Origin: Aliiroseovarius sp. F20344
Lineage (GTDB): Bacteria > Pseudomonadota > Alphaproteobacteria > Rhodobacterales > Rhodobacteraceae
Direction: 5' to 3'
Assembly: GCF_023016155.1 (NCBI RefSeq)
Contig: NZ_JALKBG010000006.1
Coordinates: forward strand, 434,001 to 498,000
Length of the DNA: 64,000 bases
Under the pieces are notes generated by a model. It did not search any database. It had not been told where the DNA came from and saw only the letters and a list, made by a program, of their open reading frames with translations. Position numbers and translations under genes: made by a program. Positions 53,605-62,892 of the stretch are shown piece after piece (position 1 is the first letter of the stretch; the number at the start of each line of letters is the position of its first letter).

Positions 53605-54111
53605 GTGGCACGCAGGTTCAGAGGTGAAAGCCACCACAAGGTGGATGCGAAGGGCAGGGTATCGATCCCAGCCCTGTTTCGCCGTGTGCTTGAGGCCGGC
53701 GACCCCGATTGGACCGATGGTCTGAACCCCAATCTTGTTATTGTATATGGCGACCATCGCCGCAGCTATCTGGAAGCCTACACGGTTGAAGCGATCGATG
53801 AGGTTGATGATCAGATCGCCAAACTTCCGCGTGGCTCAATGGAGCGCCGTATGCTTGAGCGTCTTTTCAACGGCCAATCCTTTCCGACGACTGTAGACGA
53901 AACTGGCCGTTTGGTGCTGCCCGCCAAGCTGCGCCAGAAAATCGGTCTGGACAAAGAGGCCTTCTTCATCGCCACCGGTGATACATTCCAAATCTGGAAG
54001 CCCGAGACCTATGATGAGGTCGAGATGGCCAAGACCGAAGCGTGGCTGGATGAGCAGGACGAAGATTTCGACCCGCTGACCCTTTTGGGCGGCAGCGGAG
54101 GGGATGGCTGA
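53605..54111 (+). CDS. mraZ: Transcriptional regulator MraZ (GTG start)
   Basis: 168-residue protein with two SpoVT/AbrB-like MraZ repeats: [22 protein letters not shown] at the N-terminus and [20 protein letters not shown] in the second half. MraZ binds DNA at the start of the dcw cluster and regulates it. GTG 53605 gives a start directly before the first repeat, with AAGGGGG upstream. First gene of the dcw cluster. Confidence 0.94.
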   Translation: MARRFRGESHHKVDAKGRVSIPALFRRVLEAGDPDWTDGLNPNLVIVYGDHRRSYLEAYTVEAIDEVDDQIAKLPRGSMERRMLERLFNGQSFPTTVDETGRLVLPAKLRQKIGLDKEAFFIATGDTFQIWKPETYDEVEMAKTEAWLDEQDEDFDPLTLLGGSGGDG

Positions 54112-54112
54112 G

Positions 54113-55111
54113 ATGTCTGACCCGGCTGCCACCGAAAAACGTCCTCATATCCCGGTATTGCTACGGCCGCTTTTAGAAGCGGTCACGCCTGTTTCTGGCG
54201 ACTGGGCGGATGGGACGTTTGGCGCGGGTGGCTATACTCGGGGACTTCTGGATGCGGGCGCTGATTGGGTTTGCGGTATAGACCGCGATCCGATGGTGTT
54301 TGAGATGGCCGCGAAATGGGCGGGTGACTACGGTGACCGCTTAGCCCTGCGCGAAGGCACATTTTCGGAAATGGATGAACTGGCGGGCAAGCTGCTGGAT
54401 GGCGTGGTTTTGGACCTTGGCGTCAGCTCGATGCAGCTTGACCTGGCCGAGCGTGGCTTTTCCTTCATGAAGGATGGCCCCTTGGATATGCGGATGAGCC
54501 AATCTGGCCCCTCGGCTGCTGACATCGTGAACGACGCGGATGCCGATACGCTGGCGGACATTCTTTACCACTATGGGGAAGAGCGTGCGTCGCGTCGGAT
54601 TGCGCGCGCCATTGTAAAGGCCCGCGAAGAGACCCCGTTTGAAACAACGCTGCAATTGGCGGATGTGATTGAGAAATGCTTGCCGCGCTCTAAGCCCGGT
54701 CAAAGCCATCCTGCGACGCGCAGCTTTCAGGCCATCCGCATTGCGGTAAACGATGAATTTGGTCAATTGATTGAAGGGCTTGAGGCCGCAGAACGTGCGC
54801 TGAAGCCCGGTGGGAAACTGGCGGTTGTGACCTTCCATTCGATGGAAGATCGCGTGGTAAAGCGCTTCTTGCAGGCGCGTGCCTCGTCTGGAGGTGGGGG
54901 GTCGCGCTATGCGCCCGAAGCCCAAGCCGAAACCCCGCGTTTCAAATTGACGCCCAAGAAAGCGATTGGCCCGGATGCCGAAGAACTAAAATACAACCCG
55001 CGGGCCCGCTCGGCGCGCCTTCGCGTTGCCACCCGGACCGAGGCCCCCGCTGGTCCGTCGGATCGCAAAAAACTTGGATTGCCGCCCCTTGTATTTAAGG
55101 ACAAATCGTAA
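54113..55111 (+). CDS. rsmH: 16S rRNA (cytosine1402-N4)-methyltransferase RsmH
   Basis: 332-residue SAM-dependent methyltransferase. [13 protein letters not shown] opens the family domain; [17 protein letters not shown] is the SAM-binding loop, [13 protein letters not shown] the acidic motif, and [18 protein letters not shown] and [12 protein letters not shown] lie near the C-terminus. GGAGGGG at 54097 is better spaced for ATG 54113 than for ATG 54104, which overlaps mraZ. Its stop overlaps the ftsL ATG. Confidence 0.94.
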   Translation: MSDPAATEKRPHIPVLLRPLLEAVTPVSGDWADGTFGAGGYTRGLLDAGADWVCGIDRDPMVFEMAAKWAGDYGDRLALREGTFSEMDELAGKLLDGVVLDLGVSSMQLDLAERGFSFMKDGPLDMRMSQSGPSAADIVNDADADTLADILYHYGEERASRRIARAIVKAREETPFETTLQLADVIEKCLPRSKPGQSHPATRSFQAIRIAVNDEFGQLIEGLEAAERALKPGGKLAVVTFHSMEDRVVKRFLQARASSGGGGSRYAPEAQAETPRFKLTPKKAIGPDAEELKYNPRARSARLRVATRTEAPAGPSDRKKLGLPPLVFKDKS

Positions 55112-55452
55112 TGCGTAGCTTGCTTTATATTGTTTCCGCTCTGGCCGTGATGGGGCTGGCGTATTGGGCCTATTCCGAGAACTATAAAACGCAGGCGTCT
55201 CTGGATCGGTCGCAGGCCTTGCAAAGCGAGATTGGCCGCATGCAGGAAGAGCTGGCCGTTTTGCGGGCTGAATGGGCGTATCTGAACCGCCCGGACCGAC
55301 TGCGCGATCTGGCGAGGATGAACTATGGCAAGCTTGAACTGAACGTGTTGGAGCCTGGCCAGTTTGGCCGTGTTGATCAGGTTGCCTATGCTGAAGATGA
55401 AATTCCGGAAGTCACAGGCGCCATCGATGTGATTGGGGAGATCGGCCAATGA
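55111..55452 (+). CDS. ftsL: Cell division protein FtsL
   Basis: 113-residue bitopic division protein: a membrane helix near residues 2-19 (LLYIVSALAVMGLAYWAY), then a periplasmic coiled coil (QALQSEIGRMQEELAVLRAEW) ending in the YLNRPDRLRDLARMNY motif common to alphaproteobacterial FtsL. FtsL links FtsB/FtsQ to FtsWI. Start overlaps the rsmH stop (TAATG) and its own stop overlaps ftsI (ATGA). Confidence 0.88.
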   Translation: MRSLLYIVSALAVMGLAYWAYSENYKTQASLDRSQALQSEIGRMQEELAVLRAEWAYLNRPDRLRDLARMNYGKLELNVLEPGQFGRVDQVAYAEDEIPEVTGAIDVIGEIGQ

Positions 55453-57254
55453 CCCGCGTCCCCCTCCGCCCACTTGCCCGCATTCTGGAAGCCCGCGAAA
55501 AGGGTGAGAATCCCGACGCGATCGAGCGTGAAAACCTGCGTCATCGCCATGACCAAATCCGTGACCAATCTCGTCTACGCTCGGAAGGGCGTCTTTTGGT
55601 GTTGGCAGGGTTCTTTCTGTGTGCTTTCGTAACGGTCGGCGCACGCATGGCCACACTTTCCGCATCCGAGGCGCAAGAACCGCGTGCTCAGGCATCAGGG
55701 GCATCCATTGCAACGGCGCGCGCGGACATTCTGGATCGACAGGGTCGCATTCTTGCAACGAACCTGGTCACGCATGCGCTTTACGCGCAGCCCCACCAGA
55801 TGGTGGATCCGGAGCGCGCAGCCGATGAGCTTGTGCGCATCTTCCCGGACCTTAAGCGTGAACGCCTGATCAAGGACTTCACCGGAACGCGTAAGTTCCT
55901 GTGGATCAAGAAGAAAATCAGCCCCGAGCAAAAACAGGCCGTATTTGACATCGGCGAACCCGGCCTTCTGTTTGGCCCGCGAGAAATGCGTCTTTATCCA
56001 AACGGAAAGCTGGCCGCACATGTCCTTGGCGGGGCGAGCTTTGGTCGCGAAGGCGTCTCAGCCGCCGAGGTGATCGGCGTTGCCGGTGTTGAAAAGCAGT
56101 TCGACGATTTCCTGCGTGATCCGGCCAACGGCGGTGCGCCCCTTCAGTTGTCTTTGGACCTGACGATCCAAGATGCGATCGAGCGCGTGCTCTATGGCGG
56201 CATGAAGATGATGAATGCCAAGGGTGCGGCGGCCATTTTGATGGATGTGCACACGGGCGAGGTAATCTCGGTCGCATCGCTTCCTGATTTCGATCCGAAC
56301 AATCGTCCGCGTCCTTTGACGGTGGCGGACAAGGGTAAAGATCAGTCCGACAGCCCGCTCTTTAACCGCGCGGTGCAGGGCGTTTACGAACTTGGCTCGA
56401 CCTTCAAGATTTTCACAGCCATTCAGGCGATGGATCTTGGCTTAGTAAATCCCAACACGGTGATCGACACAGGCAAGCCGATGAAGATCTCGGGCTTCCG
56501 CATTGGCGAGTTCCGGAACAAGAACTACGGCAAAATCTCGGTTTCAGACATCATTGTCAAAAGCTCGAACCGGGGAACGGGGCGTATGGCGTTGCAAATC
56601 GGTGCGGAGCGTCAGCAGGAATTCCTGAAGGGCTTAGGGCTTCTGGACCGCACACCGTTCGAGATTGTTGAAGCCACAGGATCTACGCCTCTTGTGCCGC
56701 AGAAATGGGGCAAGCTTAGCTCTGTTACCATCTCGTATGGCCACGGTATTTCAAACTCACCCATGCATTTGGCAGCGGCTTATGCGGCGATTGCCAATGG
56801 TGGTTATGCGGTCACGCCAACCGTGCTGAAGCGCCAACATGTTGAACGTGGCCCTCGTGTGATGAGTGCAGCGTCGGCTGCGGCTGCGCGCGACATGCTA
56901 CGCAAGGTTGTCACCGAAGGCACTGCCAGCTTTGGCGAGGTTGAAGGCTACCTGGTCGGCGGCAAAACCGGTACCGCCGACAAGCCCAAGCCGCGTGGTG
57001 GGTATTATGATGATAAGGTGATCAACACCTTCGCCAGCATGTTCCCGACGGACAACCCGAAATACGTGTTGATTGTCACGCTGGACGAACCGGTTGAGAC
57101 GTCGGGCACCAAACCACGCCGCACGGCAGGTTGGACGGCTGTTCCCGTTGCTGCGACGATCATTGAACGCGTAGCACCGCTTTTGGGTATGAAGCCGCGC
57201 GAAACCCGCGTTGAACCTTTGTCCACAACTGGGGTAACACTCACCTCGAACTAA
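55449..57254 (+). CDS. ftsI: Septal peptidoglycan transpeptidase FtsI (PBP3)
   Basis: 601-residue class B penicillin-binding protein. A membrane anchor lies near residues 45-65, followed by the dimerisation domain starting RADILDRQGRILATNL. The transpeptidase domain has the nucleophile motif STFK (in YELGSTFKIF), the SSN motif (KSSNRG) and KTGT (GGKTGTADK). It cross-links septal peptidoglycan. ATGA overlap with ftsL. Confidence 0.95.
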   Translation: MTRVPLRPLARILEAREKGENPDAIERENLRHRHDQIRDQSRLRSEGRLLVLAGFFLCAFVTVGARMATLSASEAQEPRAQASGASIATARADILDRQGRILATNLVTHALYAQPHQMVDPERAADELVRIFPDLKRERLIKDFTGTRKFLWIKKKISPEQKQAVFDIGEPGLLFGPREMRLYPNGKLAAHVLGGASFGREGVSAAEVIGVAGVEKQFDDFLRDPANGGAPLQLSLDLTIQDAIERVLYGGMKMMNAKGAAAILMDVHTGEVISVASLPDFDPNNRPRPLTVADKGKDQSDSPLFNRAVQGVYELGSTFKIFTAIQAMDLGLVNPNTVIDTGKPMKISGFRIGEFRNKNYGKISVSDIIVKSSNRGTGRMALQIGAERQQEFLKGLGLLDRTPFEIVEATGSTPLVPQKWGKLSSVTISYGHGISNSPMHLAAAYAAIANGGYAVTPTVLKRQHVERGPRVMSAASAAAARDMLRKVVTEGTASFGEVEGYLVGGKTGTADKPKPRGGYYDDKVINTFASMFPTDNPKYVLIVTLDEPVETSGTKPRRTAGWTAVPVAATIIERVAPLLGMKPRETRVEPLSTTGVTLTSN

Positions 57255-57270
57255 AGCGGATTGACTACGG

Positions 57271-58761
57271 ATGGGTGCTGAGATGGTAACGAAATCCCTG
57301 GGTGAACTGGGGCTCAGCGCCCGGGCGGGGCGTGATGCGCAAGTAACAGGGCTGTCAGTGGACAGCCGTCATGTGAAGCCCGGCCATTTGTTTGCGGCTT
57401 TACCCGGCGCGAAACTGCATGGTGGCGAGTTCATTCAATATGCGCTGCGCATGGGTGCCACGGCCATCCTGACCGATCCCGAAGGTGCAAAGATTGCTGA
57501 AGCCGAGCTGGCAGCGTCAGATGCCGCTGTTGTTGTCACCGAAGATCCACGCATGGCGCTGGCCTATGCTGCCGCCCTTTGGTTTGGCGCACAACCCGAA
57601 CATATGGTTGCGGCGACAGGGACCAACGGGAAGACCTCGGTCGCAAGCTTCACACGTCAGATCTGGACTTTGCTTGGCATCAAAGCTGCCAATTTGGGCA
57701 CGACGGGCGTTGAAGGTGCCTTCACAGCGCCCTTGTCACACACCACGCCCGAGCCGATTACGTTGCACAAAGTGTTGGCCGATATGGCAGGCGCAGGTGT
57801 GACCCATGCCGCGATGGAGGCGTCGTCCCACGGGTTGGCGCAACGACGCTTGGATGGCGTGCGCTTGTCGGCTGCGGCCTTCACGAACTTCACGCAAGAC
57901 CATTTAGATTACCACGAAACGTTCGAAGAATACTTCGCCGCAAAAGCCGGGCTGTTTGCCCGTGTTCTGCCCGAGGGCGGGACGGCTGTGATTAATATGG
58001 ATGACCCCAAAGGGTCTGAAATGGCAACCATCGCAGAAGCGCGCGGCCAAAAGCTGATCCGGATTGGACAGGCTGAAGAATGTGAGTTACGGCTGAAAGC
58101 GCGCCGTTATGATGCAACCGGGCAAGAGCTGATGTTCACTTGGCTCGGCACGCCGTTTACAGCGCGACTGAACCTAATCGGCGGCTTTCAGGCGGAAAAC
58201 GTGCTGGCGGCGGCGGGGTTGGCCATCGGATGTGAGGCCGATCCCCAGCATGTGTTTGAGACTTTCAAAGATCTGGAGACCGTGCGCGGTCGGATGCAGT
58301 TGGCCGCCACACGGGAAACCGGCGCTGCAGTTTTCGTTGACTATGCCCACACGCCCGACGCCTTGAAAACGGCCCTTCGCGCCATGCGCCCACATGTGTT
58401 GGGTCGTCTGGTTGTGGTTTTTGGCGCGGGCGGTGATCGCGACACCACCAAGCGCAAATTGATGGGGCAGGCCGCTGCCGAGAATGCGGATGTGGTGTTC
58501 GTAACCGATGACAATCCGCGCACCGAAGACCCAGCCCTGATCCGTGCCATGGTGATGGAAGGCTGCCCCGAGGCGGTGAATGTTGGCGACCGTGCAGAGG
58601 CGATCTTGCGTGGTGTTGATGCTTTGGGGCCGGGCGACACGTTGCTGATTGCTGGCAAGGGGCACGAAACCGGCCAGACCGTCGGCAATGACGTGTTGCC
58701 GTTTGATGATGTCGAACAGGCCTCGGTTGCTGTTGCGGCGTTGGAAGGGCGGTTGGCATGA
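57271..58761 (+). CDS. murE: UDP-MurNAc-tripeptide synthetase MurE
   Basis: 496-residue Mur ligase. The N-terminal UDP-binding domain contains SVDSRHVKPGHLFAALPG; the ATP loop is ATGTNGKTSVASF; VDYAHTPDAL and the substrate-specific DNPRTEDP motif (DNPR type, indicating meso-diaminopimelate) follow. GKGHETGQ lies near the end. A second ATG at 57283 is also possible. murF starts within its stop codon (ATGA). Confidence 0.95.
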   Translation: MGAEMVTKSLGELGLSARAGRDAQVTGLSVDSRHVKPGHLFAALPGAKLHGGEFIQYALRMGATAILTDPEGAKIAEAELAASDAAVVVTEDPRMALAYAAALWFGAQPEHMVAATGTNGKTSVASFTRQIWTLLGIKAANLGTTGVEGAFTAPLSHTTPEPITLHKVLADMAGAGVTHAAMEASSHGLAQRRLDGVRLSAAAFTNFTQDHLDYHETFEEYFAAKAGLFARVLPEGGTAVINMDDPKGSEMATIAEARGQKLIRIGQAEECELRLKARRYDATGQELMFTWLGTPFTARLNLIGGFQAENVLAAAGLAIGCEADPQHVFETFKDLETVRGRMQLAATRETGAAVFVDYAHTPDALKTALRAMRPHVLGRLVVVFGAGGDRDTTKRKLMGQAAAENADVVFVTDDNPRTEDPALIRAMVMEGCPEAVNVGDRAEAILRGVDALGPGDTLLIAGKGHETGQTVGNDVLPFDDVEQASVAVAALEGRLA

Positions 58762-60173
58762 GCCTTTGGACTGCAAAAGAAGCCGCAAAGGCCACCGGTG
58801 GTGAGGCACACGGAGATTGGTCCGTTTCAGGCGTTTCCATCGACACGCGCACCATTCAGCCGGGCGATTTGTTTGTCGCGTTGAAGGCAGCTCGAGATGG
58901 GCATGAATTTGTGGCGCAGGCGCTGGAAAAAGGGGCGGGGGCTGCTCTGGTCAGCCATATTCCTGAAGGTGTTTCCCCTGACGCGCCTCTTTTGATTGTT
59001 GACGACGTTCTGCCAGCTTTGGAGGCCCTTGGTGTAGCAGCGCGCGCGCGGACACATGCGCGTGTGGTGGCGGTGACAGGCTCGGTTGGAAAGACATCGA
59101 CCAAAGAAATGCTGCGTGCGGTTCTTGCGCGCCAAGGCAAGACCCACGCAGCCGAAGCCAGCTATAACAACCATTGGGGCGTGCCGCTGACTTTAGCGCG
59201 CATGCCTGCGGATACGGATTATGCCGTTATCGAGATCGGCATGAGCAACCCCGGCGAGATTGAACCGCTTGCCCATATGACCCGCCCTCATGTCGCAATG
59301 GTCACCACAGTGGCTGCGGCGCATTTGGAAGCTTTTGATGATCTGAACGGCATTGCGCAAGAAAAGGGATCTATCTTCAAAGGGTTGGAAGTCGGCGGTG
59401 TCGCGATTATCAATGGCGATTTGGACACGACGCCCGTGCTGCGCGGCGCTGCAGCCGGGTTTGAGACGCAAAGTTTCGGTGCGCATGAAGGCAATGATCA
59501 CAGGCTCACCCATGTGTCGCTGACACCGGATGCGACGATCTGCAAAGCTGAAATCGATGGTCAAGAGCAGCTGTTTAAAATTGCAACTTCGGGCCGACAT
59601 TTTGCAAGCAATGCACTGGCCGTTCTTGTTGCCGTAAAAGCCTTGGGCGCAGACGCGACTTTGGCTGCCCGCGACATGGAGATGTGGCAACCACCCGAGG
59701 GGCGCGGAACCCGTGAAGAGATCACACTTGATGCGCCCGAGGGGCTGACGCTTACCCTGATTGATGACGCTTTTAACGCCAACCCAACCTCGATGGCGGC
59801 TTCGCTTGAGGTGCTGGCGTCGATGACTCCTGTTGATGGCGTGGGCCGGATCCACAAAGGGCGCCGTATCGCCGTTCTGGGCGATATGCTGGAGCTTGGA
59901 TTGGATGAGGTTCAGCTACATGCAGATATCGCGGATTTGCCTTACATGACGGGCATCGACGTGGTGCATTGTTGCGGTCCGCTTATGCACGCACTTTGGG
60001 CGCGGCTCGAGGGTGAGCAACAGGGTGTATTTGCGGAATCTGCGGATGAGATGGCCGCGCAAATCCACCGACTAATCGATGCGGGCGACGTGGTTTTGAT
60101 CAAAGGATCAAAGGGCAGCTATGTCTCCAAAGCTGTTGACGCCATCCGTAAAATGAGCCAATCGCTGTCGTAA
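58758..60173 (+). CDS. murF: UDP-MurNAc-pentapeptide synthetase MurF
   Basis: 471-residue Mur ligase adding D-Ala-D-Ala. It has GVSIDTRTIQPGDLFVAL, the ATP loop TGSVGKTSTKEML, NNHWGVPLTLARMP, the EIGMSNPGEI motif and DDAFNANPTSM. ATG overlaps the murE stop; mraY follows after 21 bases. The product is the last cytoplasmic UDP-precursor before transfer to lipid I. Confidence 0.95.
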   Translation: MSLWTAKEAAKATGGEAHGDWSVSGVSIDTRTIQPGDLFVALKAARDGHEFVAQALEKGAGAALVSHIPEGVSPDAPLLIVDDVLPALEALGVAARARTHARVVAVTGSVGKTSTKEMLRAVLARQGKTHAAEASYNNHWGVPLTLARMPADTDYAVIEIGMSNPGEIEPLAHMTRPHVAMVTTVAAAHLEAFDDLNGIAQEKGSIFKGLEVGGVAIINGDLDTTPVLRGAAAGFETQSFGAHEGNDHRLTHVSLTPDATICKAEIDGQEQLFKIATSGRHFASNALAVLVAVKALGADATLAARDMEMWQPPEGRGTREEITLDAPEGLTLTLIDDAFNANPTSMAASLEVLASMTPVDGVGRIHKGRRIAVLGDMLELGLDEVQLHADIADLPYMTGIDVVHCCGPLMHALWARLEGEQQGVFAESADEMAAQIHRLIDAGDVVLIKGSKGSYVSKAVDAIRKMSQSLS

Positions 60174-60194
60174 TTCCAAGAAGGGACCCACTAT

Positions 60195-61277
60195 ATGTTG
60201 TATTGGTTAACCGAGTTTTCGGACGGTGGCGACGTCTTCAACCTGTTTCGCTACATCACCTTCCGCTCGGGCGGGGCGTTTTTCACAGCGCTGATTTTTG
60301 GGTTCATATTTGGCCAGCCACTGATCAATATCCTGCGTCGCAAGCAGGGTAAGGGTCAGCCAATCCGTGACGATGGTCCTGAAAGCCATAAGGAAAAGCA
60401 GGGCACGCCGACCATGGGCGGGCTGTTGATCCTGTCTGCGCTTCTGGTCGCAACCCTGATGTGGGCGCGGCTTGATAACCACTATGTCTGGATCACCTTG
60501 TTTGTCACATACGGCTTCGGCCTGATCGGGTTCGCGGATGATTTCGCGAAAGTTTCCAAGAACAATACCGCTGGTGTATCTGGCAAGATCAGAATGGCGC
60601 TTGGGCTGGCAATTGCCGGGATCGCAGGCTTCTGGGCCTCAAGCGTACATCCTGAGGGGCTTCAGTATCAATTGGCCTTCCCAGTGTTCAAAGACACGCT
60701 TTTAAACATGGGCTACGTCTTCATCCCCTTCGTGATGATCGTGATCGTGGGCTCTGCCAACGCGGTGAACCTGACGGACGGGCTGGATGGGCTGGCGATT
60801 ATGCCTGTAATGATCGCCGCCGGAACGTTGGGCGTGATCGCCTATGCTGTCGGTCGTGTTGACTTTACCGAATATCTGGACGTGCATTACGTGCCGGGCA
60901 CGGGCGAGCTTTTCGTCTTCACGTCTGCCCTTATCGGGGGCGGACTGGGGTTCCTTTGGTACAACGCGCCGCCCGCAGCCGTCTTCATGGGCGATACAGG
61001 ATCGCTGGCCCTTGGCGGTGCATTGGGTGCGATCGCTGTTGCCACCAAGCACGAGATCGTTCTGGCGATCGTTGGCGGCCTTTTCGTGGTCGAGGCGCTC
61101 TCGGTCATCATTCAGGTGCTTTACTATAAAAAGACCGGCAAACGCGTGTTTCTGATGGCCCCGATCCATCACCATTTCGAACATAAGGGATGGCAGGAGC
61201 CGCAGATTGTCATCCGCTTCTGGATCATCTCGTTGATCCTTGCCTTGATCGGTCTGGCGACGCTGAAGGTGCGCTAA
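60195..61277 (+). CDS. mraY: Phospho-MurNAc-pentapeptide transferase MraY
   Basis: 360-residue polytopic membrane enzyme making lipid I on undecaprenyl phosphate. Ten hydrophobic helices are discernible; conserved elements include [22 protein letters not shown] with the Asp pair, [24 protein letters not shown] and the [12 protein letters not shown] loop. AAGGGA lies ahead of the ATG. Confidence 0.96.
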   Translation: MLYWLTEFSDGGDVFNLFRYITFRSGGAFFTALIFGFIFGQPLINILRRKQGKGQPIRDDGPESHKEKQGTPTMGGLLILSALLVATLMWARLDNHYVWITLFVTYGFGLIGFADDFAKVSKNNTAGVSGKIRMALGLAIAGIAGFWASSVHPEGLQYQLAFPVFKDTLLNMGYVFIPFVMIVIVGSANAVNLTDGLDGLAIMPVMIAAGTLGVIAYAVGRVDFTEYLDVHYVPGTGELFVFTSALIGGGLGFLWYNAPPAAVFMGDTGSLALGGALGAIAVATKHEIVLAIVGGLFVVEALSVIIQVLYYKKTGKRVFLMAPIHHHFEHKGWQEPQIVIRFWIISLILALIGLATLKVR

Positions 61278-61296
61278 CCCCGTTCATATACCTTCG

Positions 61297-61330
61297 AAAA
61301 GCCCCGCCCATTCGGTGGGGCTTTTGTTTT
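61297..61330 (+). terminator. Hairpin between mraY and murD
   Basis: AAAAGCCCCGCC (61297-61308) pairs with GGTGGGGCTTTT (61314-61325, one wobble), loop CATTC, followed by GTTTT. It can terminate or attenuate transcription between mraY and murD. Confidence 0.85.
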
Positions 61331-61376
61331 GTGATCAAACCCGCTAGCGATGATGTGGAAGGTGAAGGAGGCACGC

Positions 61377-62783
61377 ATGATCCCGGTCAAAGGTTTTGAT
61401 GGTCGCAAAGTTGCAGTCTTGGGGCTGGGACGCTCTGGTCTGGCCACGGCTCATGCTTTGGAAGCGGGCGGGGCTACCGCGCTTTGCTGGGACGATGGGC
61501 AAGAGGCTCGAGAGCGTGCAGAAGGGCAGGGACTGATCTTGCATGACCTGACCAAGGGCAACGCGTGGGAAGACGTCTCGGCGCTGATTGTTAGCCCCGG
61601 TATTCCGCATCTTTACCCTGAACCCAACAAGCTGATTTCCCGTGCCATGGCCGAAGGTGTGCCGGTCGACAATGACATCGGCCTGTTCTTTCGCAGCTTT
61701 GCAGACCGCGATTGGGACAGTTTCGACACGTTGCCGCAGATCGTTGCGGTTACCGGATCAAATGGAAAATCGACCACGTCGGCCCTGATCCACCATGTGT
61801 TGGAGCATGCAGGGCGCCCCACGCAGCTTGCGGGCAATATTGGGCGCGGTGTTCTTGATATCGATCCCGCCCATGACGGAGAGGTGGTGGTGCTGGAGCT
61901 GAGCAGCTACCAAACCGATCTCGCGCGGTCATTGACGCCAGATATCGCCGTGTTTACCAACCTGTCGCCCGATCACCTTGATCGCCACGGCGGCATGGGG
62001 GGGTATTTTGCGGCCAAGCGCCGCCTGTTTTCAGAAGGCGGACCGGACCGTGCCATCATTGGCGTGGATGAGGCTGAGGGGAACTACTTGGCTGGGCAAC
62101 TGTCTGAAGGTGCCTCGGATGATCGGGTGATCCGTGTGTCCGTTGATCGCAAACTGACGGGGCCAGGATGGCAGGTCTTCGCCCGAAAGGGCTTCTTGTC
62201 CGAATATCGCAAAGGGCGGCAAATCGGATCCGTGGATCTGCGCGCGATCAAAGGTCTGCCGGGCAGTCACAACCATCAAAACGCTTGTGCGGCCTATGCC
62301 GTATGTCGGACGCTGGGATTGGCTCCGAAGGTGATTGAAGCCGCGTTTCACGCGTTTAAGGGGCTTCCACATCGCTCGCAACTGGTGGGCGAGGCGAATG
62401 GTGTGAGCTTCGTTAACGACTCGAAAGCGACCAACGTGGACAGCGCGCGCGCAGCACTTGGGGCATTTACCAACATTCGTTGGATTGCAGGTGGTCTTGG
62501 CAAGGAGGGTGGGATTGATGCCCTGTCAGATGCGCTTGAACATGTCACGAAAGCGTATCTGATTGGACATTCAGCCCGCGAGTTTGCACTCCAATTGGGT
62601 GATGTACCTTACGAAATCTGCGATACGATGGAACATGCCGTTGCGGCCGCTGCCAAAGATGCGGAACCGGGCGACACTGTGCTGTTGGCCCCTGCGGCAG
62701 CCAGCTTTGACCAATACCCGGACTTTGAGAAGCGCGGCGAGGACTTCACCCAGCTGGTTGAGGCTCAACTTCAGGATATGTGA
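61377..62783 (+). CDS. murD: UDP-MurNAc-L-alanine:D-glutamate ligase MurD
   Basis: 468-residue Mur ligase. N-terminal [20 protein letters not shown] loop [39 protein letters not shown] and [11 protein letters not shown] follow in family order. ATG 61377 with AAGGAGG six bases upstream is clearly the start; the frame is open to 61350. It continues the dcw order after the mraY terminator. Confidence 0.95.
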   Translation: MIPVKGFDGRKVAVLGLGRSGLATAHALEAGGATALCWDDGQEARERAEGQGLILHDLTKGNAWEDVSALIVSPGIPHLYPEPNKLISRAMAEGVPVDNDIGLFFRSFADRDWDSFDTLPQIVAVTGSNGKSTTSALIHHVLEHAGRPTQLAGNIGRGVLDIDPAHDGEVVVLELSSYQTDLARSLTPDIAVFTNLSPDHLDRHGGMGGYFAAKRRLFSEGGPDRAIIGVDEAEGNYLAGQLSEGASDDRVIRVSVDRKLTGPGWQVFARKGFLSEYRKGRQIGSVDLRAIKGLPGSHNHQNACAAYAVCRTLGLAPKVIEAAFHAFKGLPHRSQLVGEANGVSFVNDSKATNVDSARAALGAFTNIRWIAGGLGKEGGIDALSDALEHVTKAYLIGHSAREFALQLGDVPYEICDTMEHAVAAAAKDAEPGDTVLLAPAAASFDQYPDFEKRGEDFTQLVEAQLQDM

Positions 62784-62821
62784 GCGTTACCGGTATCCCG
62801 CGGTATGCTAAGCCCCGTGAA

Positions 62822-62843
62822 AACCCCTTGTTTATAAGGGGTT
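62822..62843 (+). other. Hairpin after murD without T tract
   Basis: AACCCCTT (62822-62829) pairs perfectly with AAGGGGTT (62836-62843), loop GTTTAT. No T run follows, so it is a weak terminator or a processing stem between murD and the DUF3422 gene. Confidence 0.45.
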
Positions 62844-62892
62844 GCAATGTGTCACGGCTCTGTTACCTCTTTGCGCAGAGGAGACCCGCGAA